A stretch of 9,751 nt of DNA from Acidimicrobiia bacterium (GTDB lineage Bacteria > Actinomycetota > Acidimicrobiia > Acidimicrobiales > Hopanoidiivorantaceae). Below the pieces are notes generated by a model. That model made no database searches and was not told the DNA's origin. It saw nothing but the letters and a program-made list of their open reading frames with translations. Both the position numbers and the translations under genes were made by a program. This document shows, piece by piece, positions 1 through 9,751 of this stretch (position 1 is its first letter; every line of letters begins with the position of its first letter). The stretch is from the NCBI GenBank assembly GCA_020027305.1, contig JAHRAM010000113.1, positions 1-9,751 of the forward strand, given 5' to 3'.

Positions 1-120
1 GAAAGTGCCCCCGCTATGTTAACTAGCATTTCTCAGAGGCTTGCGCTGTTTGAAAAGGCTGGAATAGATCGCACATACGTATTGGATTTTATTCAAAGGT
101 TTTTATTTGTTTGGAATTGA
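1..120 (+). pseudogene. ribF: Truncated ribF (riboflavin kinase/FMN adenylyltransferase), internal fragment
   Basis: Frame 1 is open from the left edge to TGA at 118-120 and encodes 39 residues. The stretch with A-P-A-x-L-T, a helix and then A-G-I-D-R aligns without gaps, from memory, to the segment of E. coli RibF that reads A-P-A-R-L-T ... C-G-V-D-Y. A following R-F matches the R-R-F of that protein. RibF makes FMN and FAD from riboflavin in the cytoplasm and is normally about 300 residues long. Here homology ends near base 105 and the frame stops, so the rest of the FMN adenylyltransferase domain and the whole kinase domain are missing. The three plus-strand frames to about base 480 show no continuation such as a G-x-D-F-x-F-G motif. 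The 3' ends of this fragment and of the restriction gene face each other. The family call rests on one short alignment. The broken end could be real, caused by island insertion or deletion, or an assembly join. Confidence 0.55.
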
Positions 121-140
121 GGACAACAAACTAGAGATAT

Positions 141-513
141 TCAACTGCTCTTGAAAATGTTGCTGTATCGTTTGGTTGGACCAATAGAGTAAAAGCCGTC
201 ATCAGTTGCCAGCAGTGAAACAACTGCTCCAGTTTCTGCTTGGTTTCTATGAGTTTCAGGCACTATTGTAATTTGACGATCTTGGAATACACTTCCGTGT
301 GTTGCTTGCTGCAAAATGCCATGTCTGTGGTTATTTCTGTTAGCGTCATCAGGTTTTCGCATAAGGCTCTTGTTGATGGAGTCGGAATTACGATTTGATA
401 TATTTCGGGTAGAGCCAGGTTGTTCCGTTGGAGAATGCCACGCTTGAGTCGACCGGTCGGCTGGTGAGGATTGTGCCCCCCCCCCCCATAACGAGCGCGT
501 CGGGCTTCATCGA
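141..513 (-). other. Downstream alternative C-terminal reading frames of the restriction gene
   Basis: This stretch follows the annotated stop of the restriction gene and has no independent gene that I recognise. On the minus strand it stays open in several frames that can join the gene only through slippage. Losing one CA unit upstream opens a frame through 65 codons rich in Ser, Gly, Asn and Pro to the G12 tract. From there, G12 leads to a stop at 263-265, G11 or G14 to a stop at 388-390, and G10 or G13 to a stop at 141-143. The predicted proteins would be about 1485, 1443 and 1525 residues, against 1402 for the sequence as read. The tails resemble one another weakly: I-V-I-P or I-T-I-V-P at the start of the longer two, then T-E-V-Y-S-K-I-V-K, T-K-R-Y-S-N-I-F-K or T-W-L-Y-P-K-Y-I-K near the stop. 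A decayed 3' end or chance open frames are alternatives. Confidence 0.4.
476..487. repeat. Homopolymer tract C12 (G12 on the coding strand)
   Basis: There are twelve consecutive C on the plus strand. On the coding strand of the restriction gene this is G12, beginning 27 bases beyond the stop codon of the current frame. Homopolymers of this length are known slippage sites in phase-variable bacterial genes, poly-G in particular. In the frame reached by losing one CA unit the tract would encode four glycines after Arg-Tyr, so it would lie inside the protein. Length calls for such tracts are often wrong by one base, so the downstream frame is uncertain. Confidence 0.9.
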
Positions 514-4722
<4,209 letters not shown>

Positions 4723-4922
4723 GGGTTTTTAGGTATCGTTTTGTTGTTTTTGGGTTTTAGTTATTCTTTGTTTGGTCTTTTTGGCTTTGGGACTTTTTAT
4801 CATTGGTGTCTACCACCAGACATATTTTAACACTGCTGTCAAGAAAACTTTTTTGCGTGTTTTTTCCTTGATGGCATCCAAAAAGAAAGAGTTGAGTGAA
4901 CGGAATGAAGTATATTAAATCA
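4723..4922 (-). promoter_or_regulatory. Leader of the restriction gene with a possible extended -10 promoter
   Basis: This 200-base gap between the malic enzyme stop and the restriction gene start holds no gene I can support. On the minus strand there is an extended -10-like element, TGT-TAAAAT (TAAAAT at 4824-4829), with no good -35 at the proper distance. A TTGACA lies at 4837-4842, but only seven bases away, too close to pair with it. Two overlapping 5-bp stems (4804-4808 with 4814-4818, and 4807-4811 with 4818-4822) cannot form together; neither has the long GC stem and U run of a strong terminator. Whether the gene has its own promoter or is read from pyrE cannot be settled here. Confidence 0.25.
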
Positions 4923-6380
4923 CTAAGCCATGTTGGTGGCACCAGCGACGGCACTACCAGCGGCAACTCCACGAACAGGGCAGACTTCTACTACGGCTTT
5001 TGCGACTTGGTCTACTACCCTTTTGTCAAACACGGATGGAATGATGTATTCGGGGGAAAGCTCGGAAGCCGAAACACAATTAGCAAGTGCATCAGCAGCA
5101 CATAACTTCATCTCTTCGGTGACTGCTGTGGCACGGGCATCAAGTGCTCCCCGAAATATTCCAGGGAAAGCCAAAACATTGTTTATCTGGTTGGGATAGT
5201 CGCTTCTGCCAGTGGCAATAACTACTGCCAGCCCTTCAATCTCTTCTGGGCGTATTTCTGGCTCTGGGTTCGCCATCGCAAACACGATTGCCTTATTTGC
5301 CATTGACTTCACATCAGATACACTCAAAATTCCCTTAGCGCTCACGCCGATAAAAACATCAGCACCTTCCACTGCATCTGAAAGGCGCCCCCGCCGTTTA
5401 TCTTTGTTGGTGTTTTTCTCAAACCAGAGCTTTCCCACATCTTTTTCATTTTCAGGGCAGTCAATAATTCCATCTTTGTCAACCCCGATAATGTCGCTTA
5501 CCCCCACGCTCTTAATAATCTTGGCAATAGCAACTCCAGCAGCTCCCGCCCCAGCAATGGCCACATTGATATCTTCAATGTTTTTTCCAACAATCTTTAG
5601 GGCGTTTTTCAGGGCGCCCAAAAGCACAACTGCCGTTCCGTGCTGGTCGTCATGAAAAACAGGAATATCAAGCATTTCTTGCAACCGCTCTTCTACCTCA
5701 AAACAAATCGGAGCAGCGATGTCTTCTAAATTGATTCCGCCAAACACAGGAGCAAGGCGTGCGATAGATTCCACCAATTCGTCAGCACGCAAATCCCCCT
5801 CACTTGATACATCCAAACAAATCGGCACGGCATCAATACCTGCAAACTCTTTGAACAAAAGCGCCTTTCCTTCCATCACTGGAAGCGCTGCCTTAGGGCC
5901 GATGTTTCCCAGCCCCAAAACCGCCGTGCCGTCAGTCACGATTGCCACCGTGTTTTTCTTAATGGTGTAATCATAAACTTTTTCTGGGTCTTCGTGAATG
6001 GCATTACATATTCGTGCCACGCCTGGAGTATATGCCATTGAAAGCTGCTCTTGATTTTGGAGCGGAAGGAGCGGAGTGACCTCAATCTTGCCCCCTTCGT
6101 GCAAGCGGAAAGTGCGGTCATAGACATTTAGCACCTCAACATCTTTCAGCCCCTCAACCACCTTGACAACTTTTTGCATATGCTTTTCATCGCGACAATC
6201 AACCAAAATGTCTTCGGTTAGGTCGTTGCCATGAACATCAAATCCGCCGAGGGAAATGATGTTGCCCCCTGCTTTTCCGATAGCCACGCACAACTCGCCC
6301 AACACGCCAGGAACATTTGGAATGTTGAAACGGATGCCTATTGAATAGGCAGGACTGGTGTTTTTCTCACGATTTAGCAC
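4923..6380 (-). CDS. ACT-domain malic enzyme (NAD(P)-dependent malate dehydrogenase, decarboxylating)
   Basis: Catalyses oxidative decarboxylation of malate to pyruvate and CO2 in the cytoplasm, feeding pyruvate and reduced cofactor into central metabolism. An N-terminal ACT regulatory domain occupies about residues 14-95 (N-V-P-G-V-L-G-E), suggesting control by a small-molecule ligand, unidentified here. The malic catalytic domain follows with Y118 in YTPGVA, K172 in M-E-G-K-A, metal ligands E219-D220 in N-L-E-D and D245 in F-H-D-D-Q-H-G-T-A. The Rossmann fold has the glycine motif G-A-G-A-A-G at 277-282, then A-N-P-E-P-E and N-N-V-L-A-F-P-G. The 485-residue length suits ACT-containing bacterial malic enzymes and nothing is missing. 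The start is GTG at 6378-6380, preceded by AGGA at 6389-6392. The gap to pyrE is 15 bases, so the two are probably one operon. The cofactor (NAD or NADP) cannot be read with confidence. Confidence 0.95.
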   Translation of the reverse strand: MLNREKNTSPAYSIGIRFNIPNVPGVLGELCVAIGKAGGNIISLGGFDVHGNDLTEDILVDCRDEKHMQKVVKVVEGLKDVEVLNVYDRTFRLHEGGKIEVTPLLPLQNQEQLSMAYTPGVARICNAIHEDPEKVYDYTIKKNTVAIVTDGTAVLGLGNIGPKAALPVMEGKALLFKEFAGIDAVPICLDVSSEGDLRADELVESIARLAPVFGGINLEDIAAPICFEVEERLQEMLDIPVFHDDQHGTAVVLLGALKNALKIVGKNIEDINVAIAGAGAAGVAIAKIIKSVGVSDIIGVDKDGIIDCPENEKDVGKLWFEKNTNKDKRRGRLSDAVEGADVFIGVSAKGILSVSDVKSMANKAIVFAMANPEPEIRPEEIEGLAVVIATGRSDYPNQINNVLAFPGIFRGALDARATAVTEEMKLCAADALANCVSASELSPEYIIPSVFDKRVVDQVAKAVVEVCPVRGVAAGSAVAGATNMA

Positions 6381-6388
6381 TATTTCAA

Positions 6389-6392
6389 TCCT
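6389..6392 (-). promoter_or_regulatory. Ribosome binding site deciding the GTG start of the malic enzyme
   Basis: AGGA on the minus strand lies eight bases upstream of GTG at 6378-6380 and just after the pyrE stop. It supports the unusual GTG start. The box sits inside a 10-base direct repeat, ACTTAGGATT, found at 6387-6396 and again at 6406-6415 in the last codons of pyrE. Confidence 0.6.
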
Positions 6393-6395
6393 AAG

Positions 6396-6959
6396 TTATT
6401 TTTTAAATCCTAAGTCATTTGCTGTTACAAGCGCCTCATATTTTATTTTCCGCTGGGCGCTCAGGGTGGAAAGGGGGCTTGGGGCTTCAGCGGTGGCTCC
6501 CCTATCAACTACGGCGATAATCATAACTGGGATTCCGCCAAGCGCCAGCACACAATCAACTGCTTCCATTGCTGAAGTTCCTCTGGTGGCAGTGTCTTCT
6601 ATGATTAGAACTTTGTCACCAGCATCAAGTGCCCCAGATAGCCGACCCTCAACGCCGTGGTCTTTGCTTTCTTTTCTAATGCTGAAAGATTTCAGCGGAC
6701 GCCCCCGCTCAGCCGAAATGGCTGCCACCCCAAAGGCAATAGGGTCGGCTCCTGCTGTCAGTCCGCCGATGGCAGTTGCTTCGGCGGGAGCTCTTTCTAA
6801 GATTTCCAAGATTAAGTCGGCGATTAGCAATATTCCATCGGCTCGGCATGCCGTCTGCTTTGAGTCGCAAAACCAGTCGCTCTTTTCACCCGACTTCAGG
6901 GTGAAGTCGCCCTTCTTTACAGAATGCTTGAGCAGGTGGGCGATTAATTCTTGCTTCAT
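6396..6959 (-). CDS. pyrE: Orotate phosphoribosyltransferase
   Basis: Transfers the phosphoribosyl group of PRPP to orotate, giving orotidine 5'-phosphate, the fifth step of de novo pyrimidine synthesis in the cytoplasm. The protein has 187 residues, close to the usual 180-210. Visible family features are L-K-S-G-E-K-S-D-W-F at 21-30, the G-G-L-T-A-G-A-D-P segment at 65-73, R-K-E-S-K-D-H-G at 95-102 on the flexible catalytic loop, and the PRPP-binding motif V-L-I-I-E-D-T-A-T-R-G-T-S at 117-129. The last has T-A-T-R-G-T where many bacteria have V-x-T-T-G-G; this variant suits actinobacterial relatives. The ATG at 6957-6959 has no clear Shine-Dalgarno sequence. Transcription runs into the malic enzyme 15 bases on, and the gene diverges from the amidohydrolase across 253 bases that probably hold both promoters. 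Confidence 0.93.
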   Translation of the reverse strand: MKQELIAHLLKHSVKKGDFTLKSGEKSDWFCDSKQTACRADGILLIADLILEILERAPAEATAIGGLTAGADPIAFGVAAISAERGRPLKSFSIRKESKDHGVEGRLSGALDAGDKVLIIEDTATRGTSAMEAVDCVLALGGIPVMIIAVVDRGATAEAPSPLSTLSAQRKIKYEALVTANDLGFKK

Positions 6960-7200
6960 GTTTATGTTGGAGAAATTAGAAGATTTGCCAAAAAGGAAAC
7001 TCTTTTAAAATGCTAGTATGGAACTGCCTAGACAAATTTTTCTAAGTAAAGCTGAGACATCATCACATCTTTTAGCTTCTTTTATCTCCATTCTTACCTA
7101 ATATACGATGTCAATAATTTTGCAGGTAAAATTTCTGGGATTTTCCTAATAATTGTTTTTCAAAATTGTTTTTTAACACTTTCAATCACAAAAATTTTTG

Positions 7201-7206
7201 TAGAAT
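7201..7206 (+). promoter_or_regulatory. -10 box of a likely leaderless promoter for the amidohydrolase
   Basis: TAGAAT ends six bases before ATG at 7213, so transcription would begin at or next to the A of the start codon. No purine-rich ribosome site precedes this ATG, which fits a leaderless message, common in actinobacteria. A -35 element is not obvious; the region upstream is simply AT-rich. The rest of the 6960-7212 gap shows no gene and no convincing operator; the opposing pyrE promoter should lie there too but I cannot place it. Confidence 0.45.
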
Positions 7207-7212
7207 GAAAAT

Positions 7213-8433
7213 ATGACAGAAATTCCAAAAATAATTTCGGTAGACGACCATGTGGTTGAGCCACCAACCCTCTGGACTGACCGCATCCCCGAAAAATATC
7301 ATGACCGCTGCCCCCGCATTGAGCGAGACAAGGCAAAGTTCAAGTTTGAGGGCGGGGTTTTCAGCTATGAAAAGGGTGTAGAAGATGGCGATTGGTGCGA
7401 CTGGTGGCTATATGACGATTTGGTTTATCCTTTCCCCAAACTCTCAGCTGCAGTTGGGTTTGATGACCTCCGCCTTGAACCAGTGACATTTGACGATATT
7501 TCCCCAGGTGCATGGATTCAAAAAGACCGCCTGCTGGCGATGGAACAAAACCATGTGGATGCCTCAATTTGTTTCCCCAATGTATTGCCGCGATTTTGCG
7601 GCCAAACATTTTTAGAACGAGAGGATAAAGAGTTGGCGTTGCTATGCGTGAAAGCCTATAACGACTGGATGATTGATGAATGGTGTGGAGGGGATGGCGT
7701 TGGTAAATTAATCCCGCTGACGATTGTTCCGCTGTGGGATGCAGAACTGGCTGCCGAAGAAATCCACCGCTGTGCCGACAAAGGCAGCTACGCCGTAGCA
7801 TTTTCAGAAAACCCCTATCACTTAGGACTCCCTTCAGTTCACAACCCCAACCGCTTTTGGGATCCATTTTTCCAAGCCTGCCAAGATACCGAAACCATTA
7901 TCAACATGCACATCGGGTCATCGTCAAAAATGCCAAGCACATCGCCAGATGCCCCTTTTGCCGTCAGCTCAACTATCACGTTTTCAAACGCAATGGGTTC
8001 AATGTGTGATTTCATTCTCTCAGGAGTGTTTGAACGATTTGAAACTCTAACGGTGGCATATTCTGAAGGCCAAGTCGGCTGGATGCCCTATGTGATTGAG
8101 CGGATGGATAAGATTTGGGAAGAACGCACAAACGAAGATGAAGGGGCATTTGGGCTGACTTTAGAAAACCCCCCTAGCTCATACATTCCTGGCCGAATAT
8201 TTGGATGTATATTTGATGACGAGGTGGGGCTGAAAAATCGCGACATCATCGGGATGGACCAAATAATGTTTGAAACAGATTATCCTCACGCCGACTCAAC
8301 TTTCCCCGAGTCAAAAGAGGTGGCAACCCGAATCGTTGAAAAAGCTGGCTTGAACGAAGAAGAAACCTACAAGCTAATACGTGGAAATGCCATCGCTGCC
8401 TATGGCTTAGAGCGATTTGGGATTACCGAATAG
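7213..8433 (+). CDS. Amidohydrolase_2 family metal-dependent hydrolase/decarboxylase
   Basis: A 406-residue TIM-barrel enzyme of the amidohydrolase_2 superfamily (PF04909 type), a group that hydrolyses or decarboxylates small organic acids and aromatic intermediates. Metal-site features are visible: D-D-H-V-V-E at 11-16 (H13), H233 in I-N-M-H-I-G, and D356 in E-T-D-Y-P-H. A conserved S-E-G-Q-V-G-W at 284-290 and the C-terminal R-G-N-A-x-x-x-Y-G at 390-398 agree with the long mycobacterial and acidimicrobial subfamily. There is no signal peptide or membrane segment, so it is cytosolic. The start follows a -10-like box directly and has no ribosome site. It stands alone: its divergent neighbour makes pyrimidines and the next gene is for recombination, so context does not name the substrate. 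No truncation is seen. The family is sure, the reaction unknown. Confidence 0.9.
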   Translation: MTEIPKIISVDDHVVEPPTLWTDRIPEKYHDRCPRIERDKAKFKFEGGVFSYEKGVEDGDWCDWWLYDDLVYPFPKLSAAVGFDDLRLEPVTFDDISPGAWIQKDRLLAMEQNHVDASICFPNVLPRFCGQTFLEREDKELALLCVKAYNDWMIDEWCGGDGVGKLIPLTIVPLWDAELAAEEIHRCADKGSYAVAFSENPYHLGLPSVHNPNRFWDPFFQACQDTETIINMHIGSSSKMPSTSPDAPFAVSSTITFSNAMGSMCDFILSGVFERFETLTVAYSEGQVGWMPYVIERMDKIWEERTNEDEGAFGLTLENPPSSYIPGRIFGCIFDDEVGLKNRDIIGMDQIMFETDYPHADSTFPESKEVATRIVEKAGLNEEETYKLIRGNAIAAYGLERFGITE

Positions 8434-8469
8434 CTGTCAATAAATAGCTGTCAAATACTTGCTATCAAA
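8431..8469. repeat. Short direct repeat at the end of the amidohydrolase gene
   Basis: TAGCTGTCAA occurs at 8431-8440, where its TAG is the amidohydrolase stop, and again at 8445-8454. A degenerate third copy, TGCTATCAAA, lies at 8460-8469. The spacing is 14 then 15 bases. It may be slippage debris or a protein-binding site. The remainder of the gap to 8578 shows no gene and no terminator-like hairpin followed by a T run. Confidence 0.5.
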
Positions 8470-8578
8470 TTCTGTGCTGTAATATTCGGTGCGATTTCTT
8501 GTTTGGCTAAGTTTTCTTGGGTCGCCAGTCATTTCTAAGTCTGTTGCTATTTTTGCGTTTTTTGTCTCACCCCCTCAT

Positions 8579-8590
8579 TAAGATTTTGGT
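8579..8590 (+). promoter_or_regulatory. -10 box of a likely leaderless promoter before the minicistron and nuclease gene
   Basis: TAAGAT at 8579-8584 is followed by exactly six bases and then ATG at 8591, the same geometry as upstream of the amidohydrolase. Transcription would start at that ATG. No clear -35 is seen. The first ATG belongs to a 7-codon frame, not to the nuclease gene, so the nuclease gene would have a 26-base leader. Confidence 0.35.
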
Positions 8591-8614
8591 ATGAGTGAGA
8601 AACAGGCACATTAA
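8591..8614 (+). CDS. Possible leaderless minicistron, 7 codons (MSEKQAH)
   Basis: ATG at 8591 opens a frame of seven codons, ending with TAA at 8612-8614, two bases before the nuclease start at 8617. It is too short for homology. The case rests on position: it starts where a transcript from the TAAGAT box should begin, and it ends almost touching the next start, as expected for translational coupling. Ribosomes entering at the 5' end would terminate next to the downstream ATG, whose only ribosome-site candidate is a weak AGG at 8604-8606. It may equally be chance. Confidence 0.3.
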   Translation: MSEKQAH

Positions 8615-8616
8615 AC

Positions 8617-9751
8617 ATGACACACCATAAATTAAATAGCAGCCAATCAGCCATTGATTTTTTGGCAGAGCGAATTAGGGCAAACAAGCCTGATGTGCTT
8701 TCTGCTGTCACGGTTGTGGTTCCAAACGGGCAGGCTCGGGCGAATGTGGCAATGGCGCTGGCATCTCGCTCTGCTCAAATTGGGTTGAACTACTTGACGT
8801 TGAAAAACCTAGTTGATGAGTTTTCCCAAAAACTTTTAGTTCAAAATGTAGAAGACCACAAAGAGCCACCAAGTGGCACCACTTCAAACGATGGCTCCAC
8901 TTTTACCAGTGGCATTTCTGCCAATAAAAAACCTCTTCCAAAGTTGGCAAACGACCAAATCCTTTTGGCTATTTTGAATTCGTTAAATACGAATTCGCAA
9001 AACACAGATTCATTAAACGATACTTCACCAAATTCAAACTCGGCGAATAAAAGTAAGTCACACAAAAACAATTCACAGCTTTTTGCACGATTTCAATCTA
9101 ACTATTTTTTATCTAGCTCCGCTCAACCCAATTCTGCTCAACCTACTTCTAACGGGGCAACTACATTCCAAGCAAGTGCCCTCCAGCCAAATACAGAAGT
9201 GGCGTTGATTGAAGCCTTCAAACAACTTTCTTGGCTGGCAGAAGCAAATGCTGAGCTATCTGGCATTCCAGATGATTTGAAAAATATATATAAAGCAATC
9301 GATGCCGAACTAGAAAAGTCGGGCTACACAACTGAGGCAGGTTTTTTCAAGTTTGTCGGGGAAAGATTAGCAGCGCTTGAAAATACTGCCTTTGAAAAAA
9401 TCGCACACGAAATTGGGGCAACAATTATTTACCTGCCCGCCCCATTAAGAGAAAGTGAAAAATCTTTCCTAGAAACACTTTCATCAAAAATCCACCTTGA
9501 GGTCATCACCCACACTGGGATTTTAGAGGGAATGGGTGATGGCGGGAAAAACGCTAAACGTTTGAAAAGCCTGTTTGAAAACTCAGCACTTAATAACTTG
9601 GCTGACAACTTTTTGCCAAATGAAATTAAAAACAGTGAAATGAAAGATAGCGAGTTGAAAAATGATGGCGGTTTTGTTTCTGTGGTTTTTGGGGCGGACG
9701 GCGCGGGCGGCGAAGATGGCGGAACCGTCGCGGGCGCAGGTGGCTTGCGAA
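8617..9751 (+). CDS. AddB/RecB-like PD-(D/E)XK nuclease family protein, N-terminal part (runs off the window)
   Basis: Frame open from ATG at 8617 to the right edge, 378 codons with no stop. It begins in the way of actinobacterial AddB-like recombination nucleases: a helix, then the strand A-V-T-V-V-V-P-N, then I-G-L-N-Y-L-T-L-K-N-L-V-D-E, an inactivated helicase-like fold. Later come helices with F-K-Q-L-S-W-L-A, G-Y-T-T-E-A-G-F, and a strand A-T-I-I-Y-L-P-A-P-L-R, again the order expected in that family. Such proteins process double-strand DNA ends for recombination and degrade linear foreign DNA, usually with a UvrD/AddA-type helicase partner. The nuclease domain would lie beyond the window, so activity cannot be judged. 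Residues about 85-190 hold Asn/Ser/Thr-rich low-complexity inserts, and the last residues are Gly/Ala-rich. The family call comes from pattern and length, not from catalytic residues. Confidence 0.7.
   Translation, partial: MTHHKLNSSQSAIDFLAERIRANKPDVLSAVTVVVPNGQARANVAMALASRSAQIGLNYLTLKNLVDEFSQKLLVQNVEDHKEPPSGTTSNDGSTFTSGISANKKPLPKLANDQILLAILNSLNTNSQNTDSLNDTSPNSNSANKSKSHKNNSQLFARFQSNYFLSSSAQPNSAQPTSNGATTFQASALQPNTEVALIEAFKQLSWLAEANAELSGIPDDLKNIYKAIDAELEKSGYTTEAGFFKFVGERLAALENTAFEKIAHEIGATIIYLPAPLRESEKSFLETLSSKIHLEVITHTGILEGMGDGGKNAKRLKSLFENSALNNLADNFLPNEIKNSEMKDSELKNDGGFVSVVFGADGAGGEDGGTVAGAGGLR
8976..8996. repeat. Perfect 8-bp inverted repeat within the nuclease gene
   Basis: GAATTCGT and ACGAATTC flank a five-base loop TAAAT. 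It lies in the Asn/Ser-rich insert of the nuclease gene and therefore inside a coding sequence. It could form an RNA hairpin, but there is no T run after it. It may be a by-product of repeated Asn-Ser codons. Confidence 0.6.

Noticed and set aside
141..362. Independent 73-residue minus-strand gene starting at an internal ATG
   Set aside because: The frame is open far upstream of that ATG, to the G12 tract, with no ribosome site or promoter before it. It is better read as the end of a frame reached by slippage from the restriction gene.
4804..4822. Intrinsic terminator after the malic enzyme
   Set aside because: Only short mutually exclusive 5-bp stems, without a following U run.
4837..4842. 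TTGACA as a -35 box for the restriction gene
   Set aside because: The only -10-like hexamer is seven bases away; at 16-18 bases there is no acceptable -10.
5212..5655. Long plus-strand ORFs opposite the malic enzyme, with a similar one opposite pyrE (6358-7008)
   Set aside because: Ser/Thr/Pro-rich shadow translations opposite complete, well-conserved genes.

Overview
This window reads as AT-rich bacterial chromosomal DNA. The neighbourhood suggests an actinomycete, probably a marine or freshwater Acidimicrobiia-type lineage. The clues are an ACT-domain NAD(P)-malic enzyme, an orotate phosphoribosyltransferase of the 'EDTATRG' type, an amidohydrolase_2 enzyme beginning with a D-D-H-V-x-E motif, and the start of an AddB/RecB-like PD-(D/E)XK nuclease gene. 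Two plus-strand starts follow a -10-like box by exactly six bases, as leaderless actinobacterial transcripts do. The taxonomic assignment is inferred from protein flavour only.

Layout, left to right. At 1-120 (+) there is the broken internal part of ribF, which loses its homology and stops at 118. Facing it on the minus strand is a very long single-chain type ISP restriction-modification enzyme (514-4722): Mrr-type nuclease, helicase/translocase, N6-adenine methylase and C-terminal specificity region. Near its 3' end the coding sequence contains a perfect (CA)24 microsatellite. A G12 tract lies 27 bases past its stop, with further open reading frames beyond it down to 141. Then come the minus-strand pair pyrE (6396-6959) and malic enzyme (4923-6380), 15 bases apart. 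Divergent from pyrE is the amidohydrolase (7213-8433, +), followed by a possible 7-codon leaderless minicistron (8591-8614) and the nuclease gene (8617 to beyond the right edge).

How the parts work together. pyrE (pyrimidine synthesis) and the malic enzyme (malate to pyruvate) are housekeeping genes, probably co-transcribed. The amidohydrolase is catabolic or of unknown substrate. The restriction enzyme is the accessory element. It sits between the housekeeping pair and a truncated ribF, so it probably arrived as an island that destroyed or replaced the 3' part of ribF; an assembly chimera is the competing explanation.

The most interesting signal is the 3' end of the restriction gene. Slippage in the CA repeat would give three different endings of the specificity region. 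One of those frames runs in the open through a Ser/Gly/Asn-rich linker into the G tract, where slippage would choose among three more endings. Several of these alternative tails share a short motif pattern (I-[IV]-P at the start, Y-[PS]-x-x-[VIF]-K just before the stop). That suggests a hypothetical two-switch selector of alternative specificity-domain tails rather than a simple on/off switch. The repeats and open frames are seen directly; the selector function is inference.
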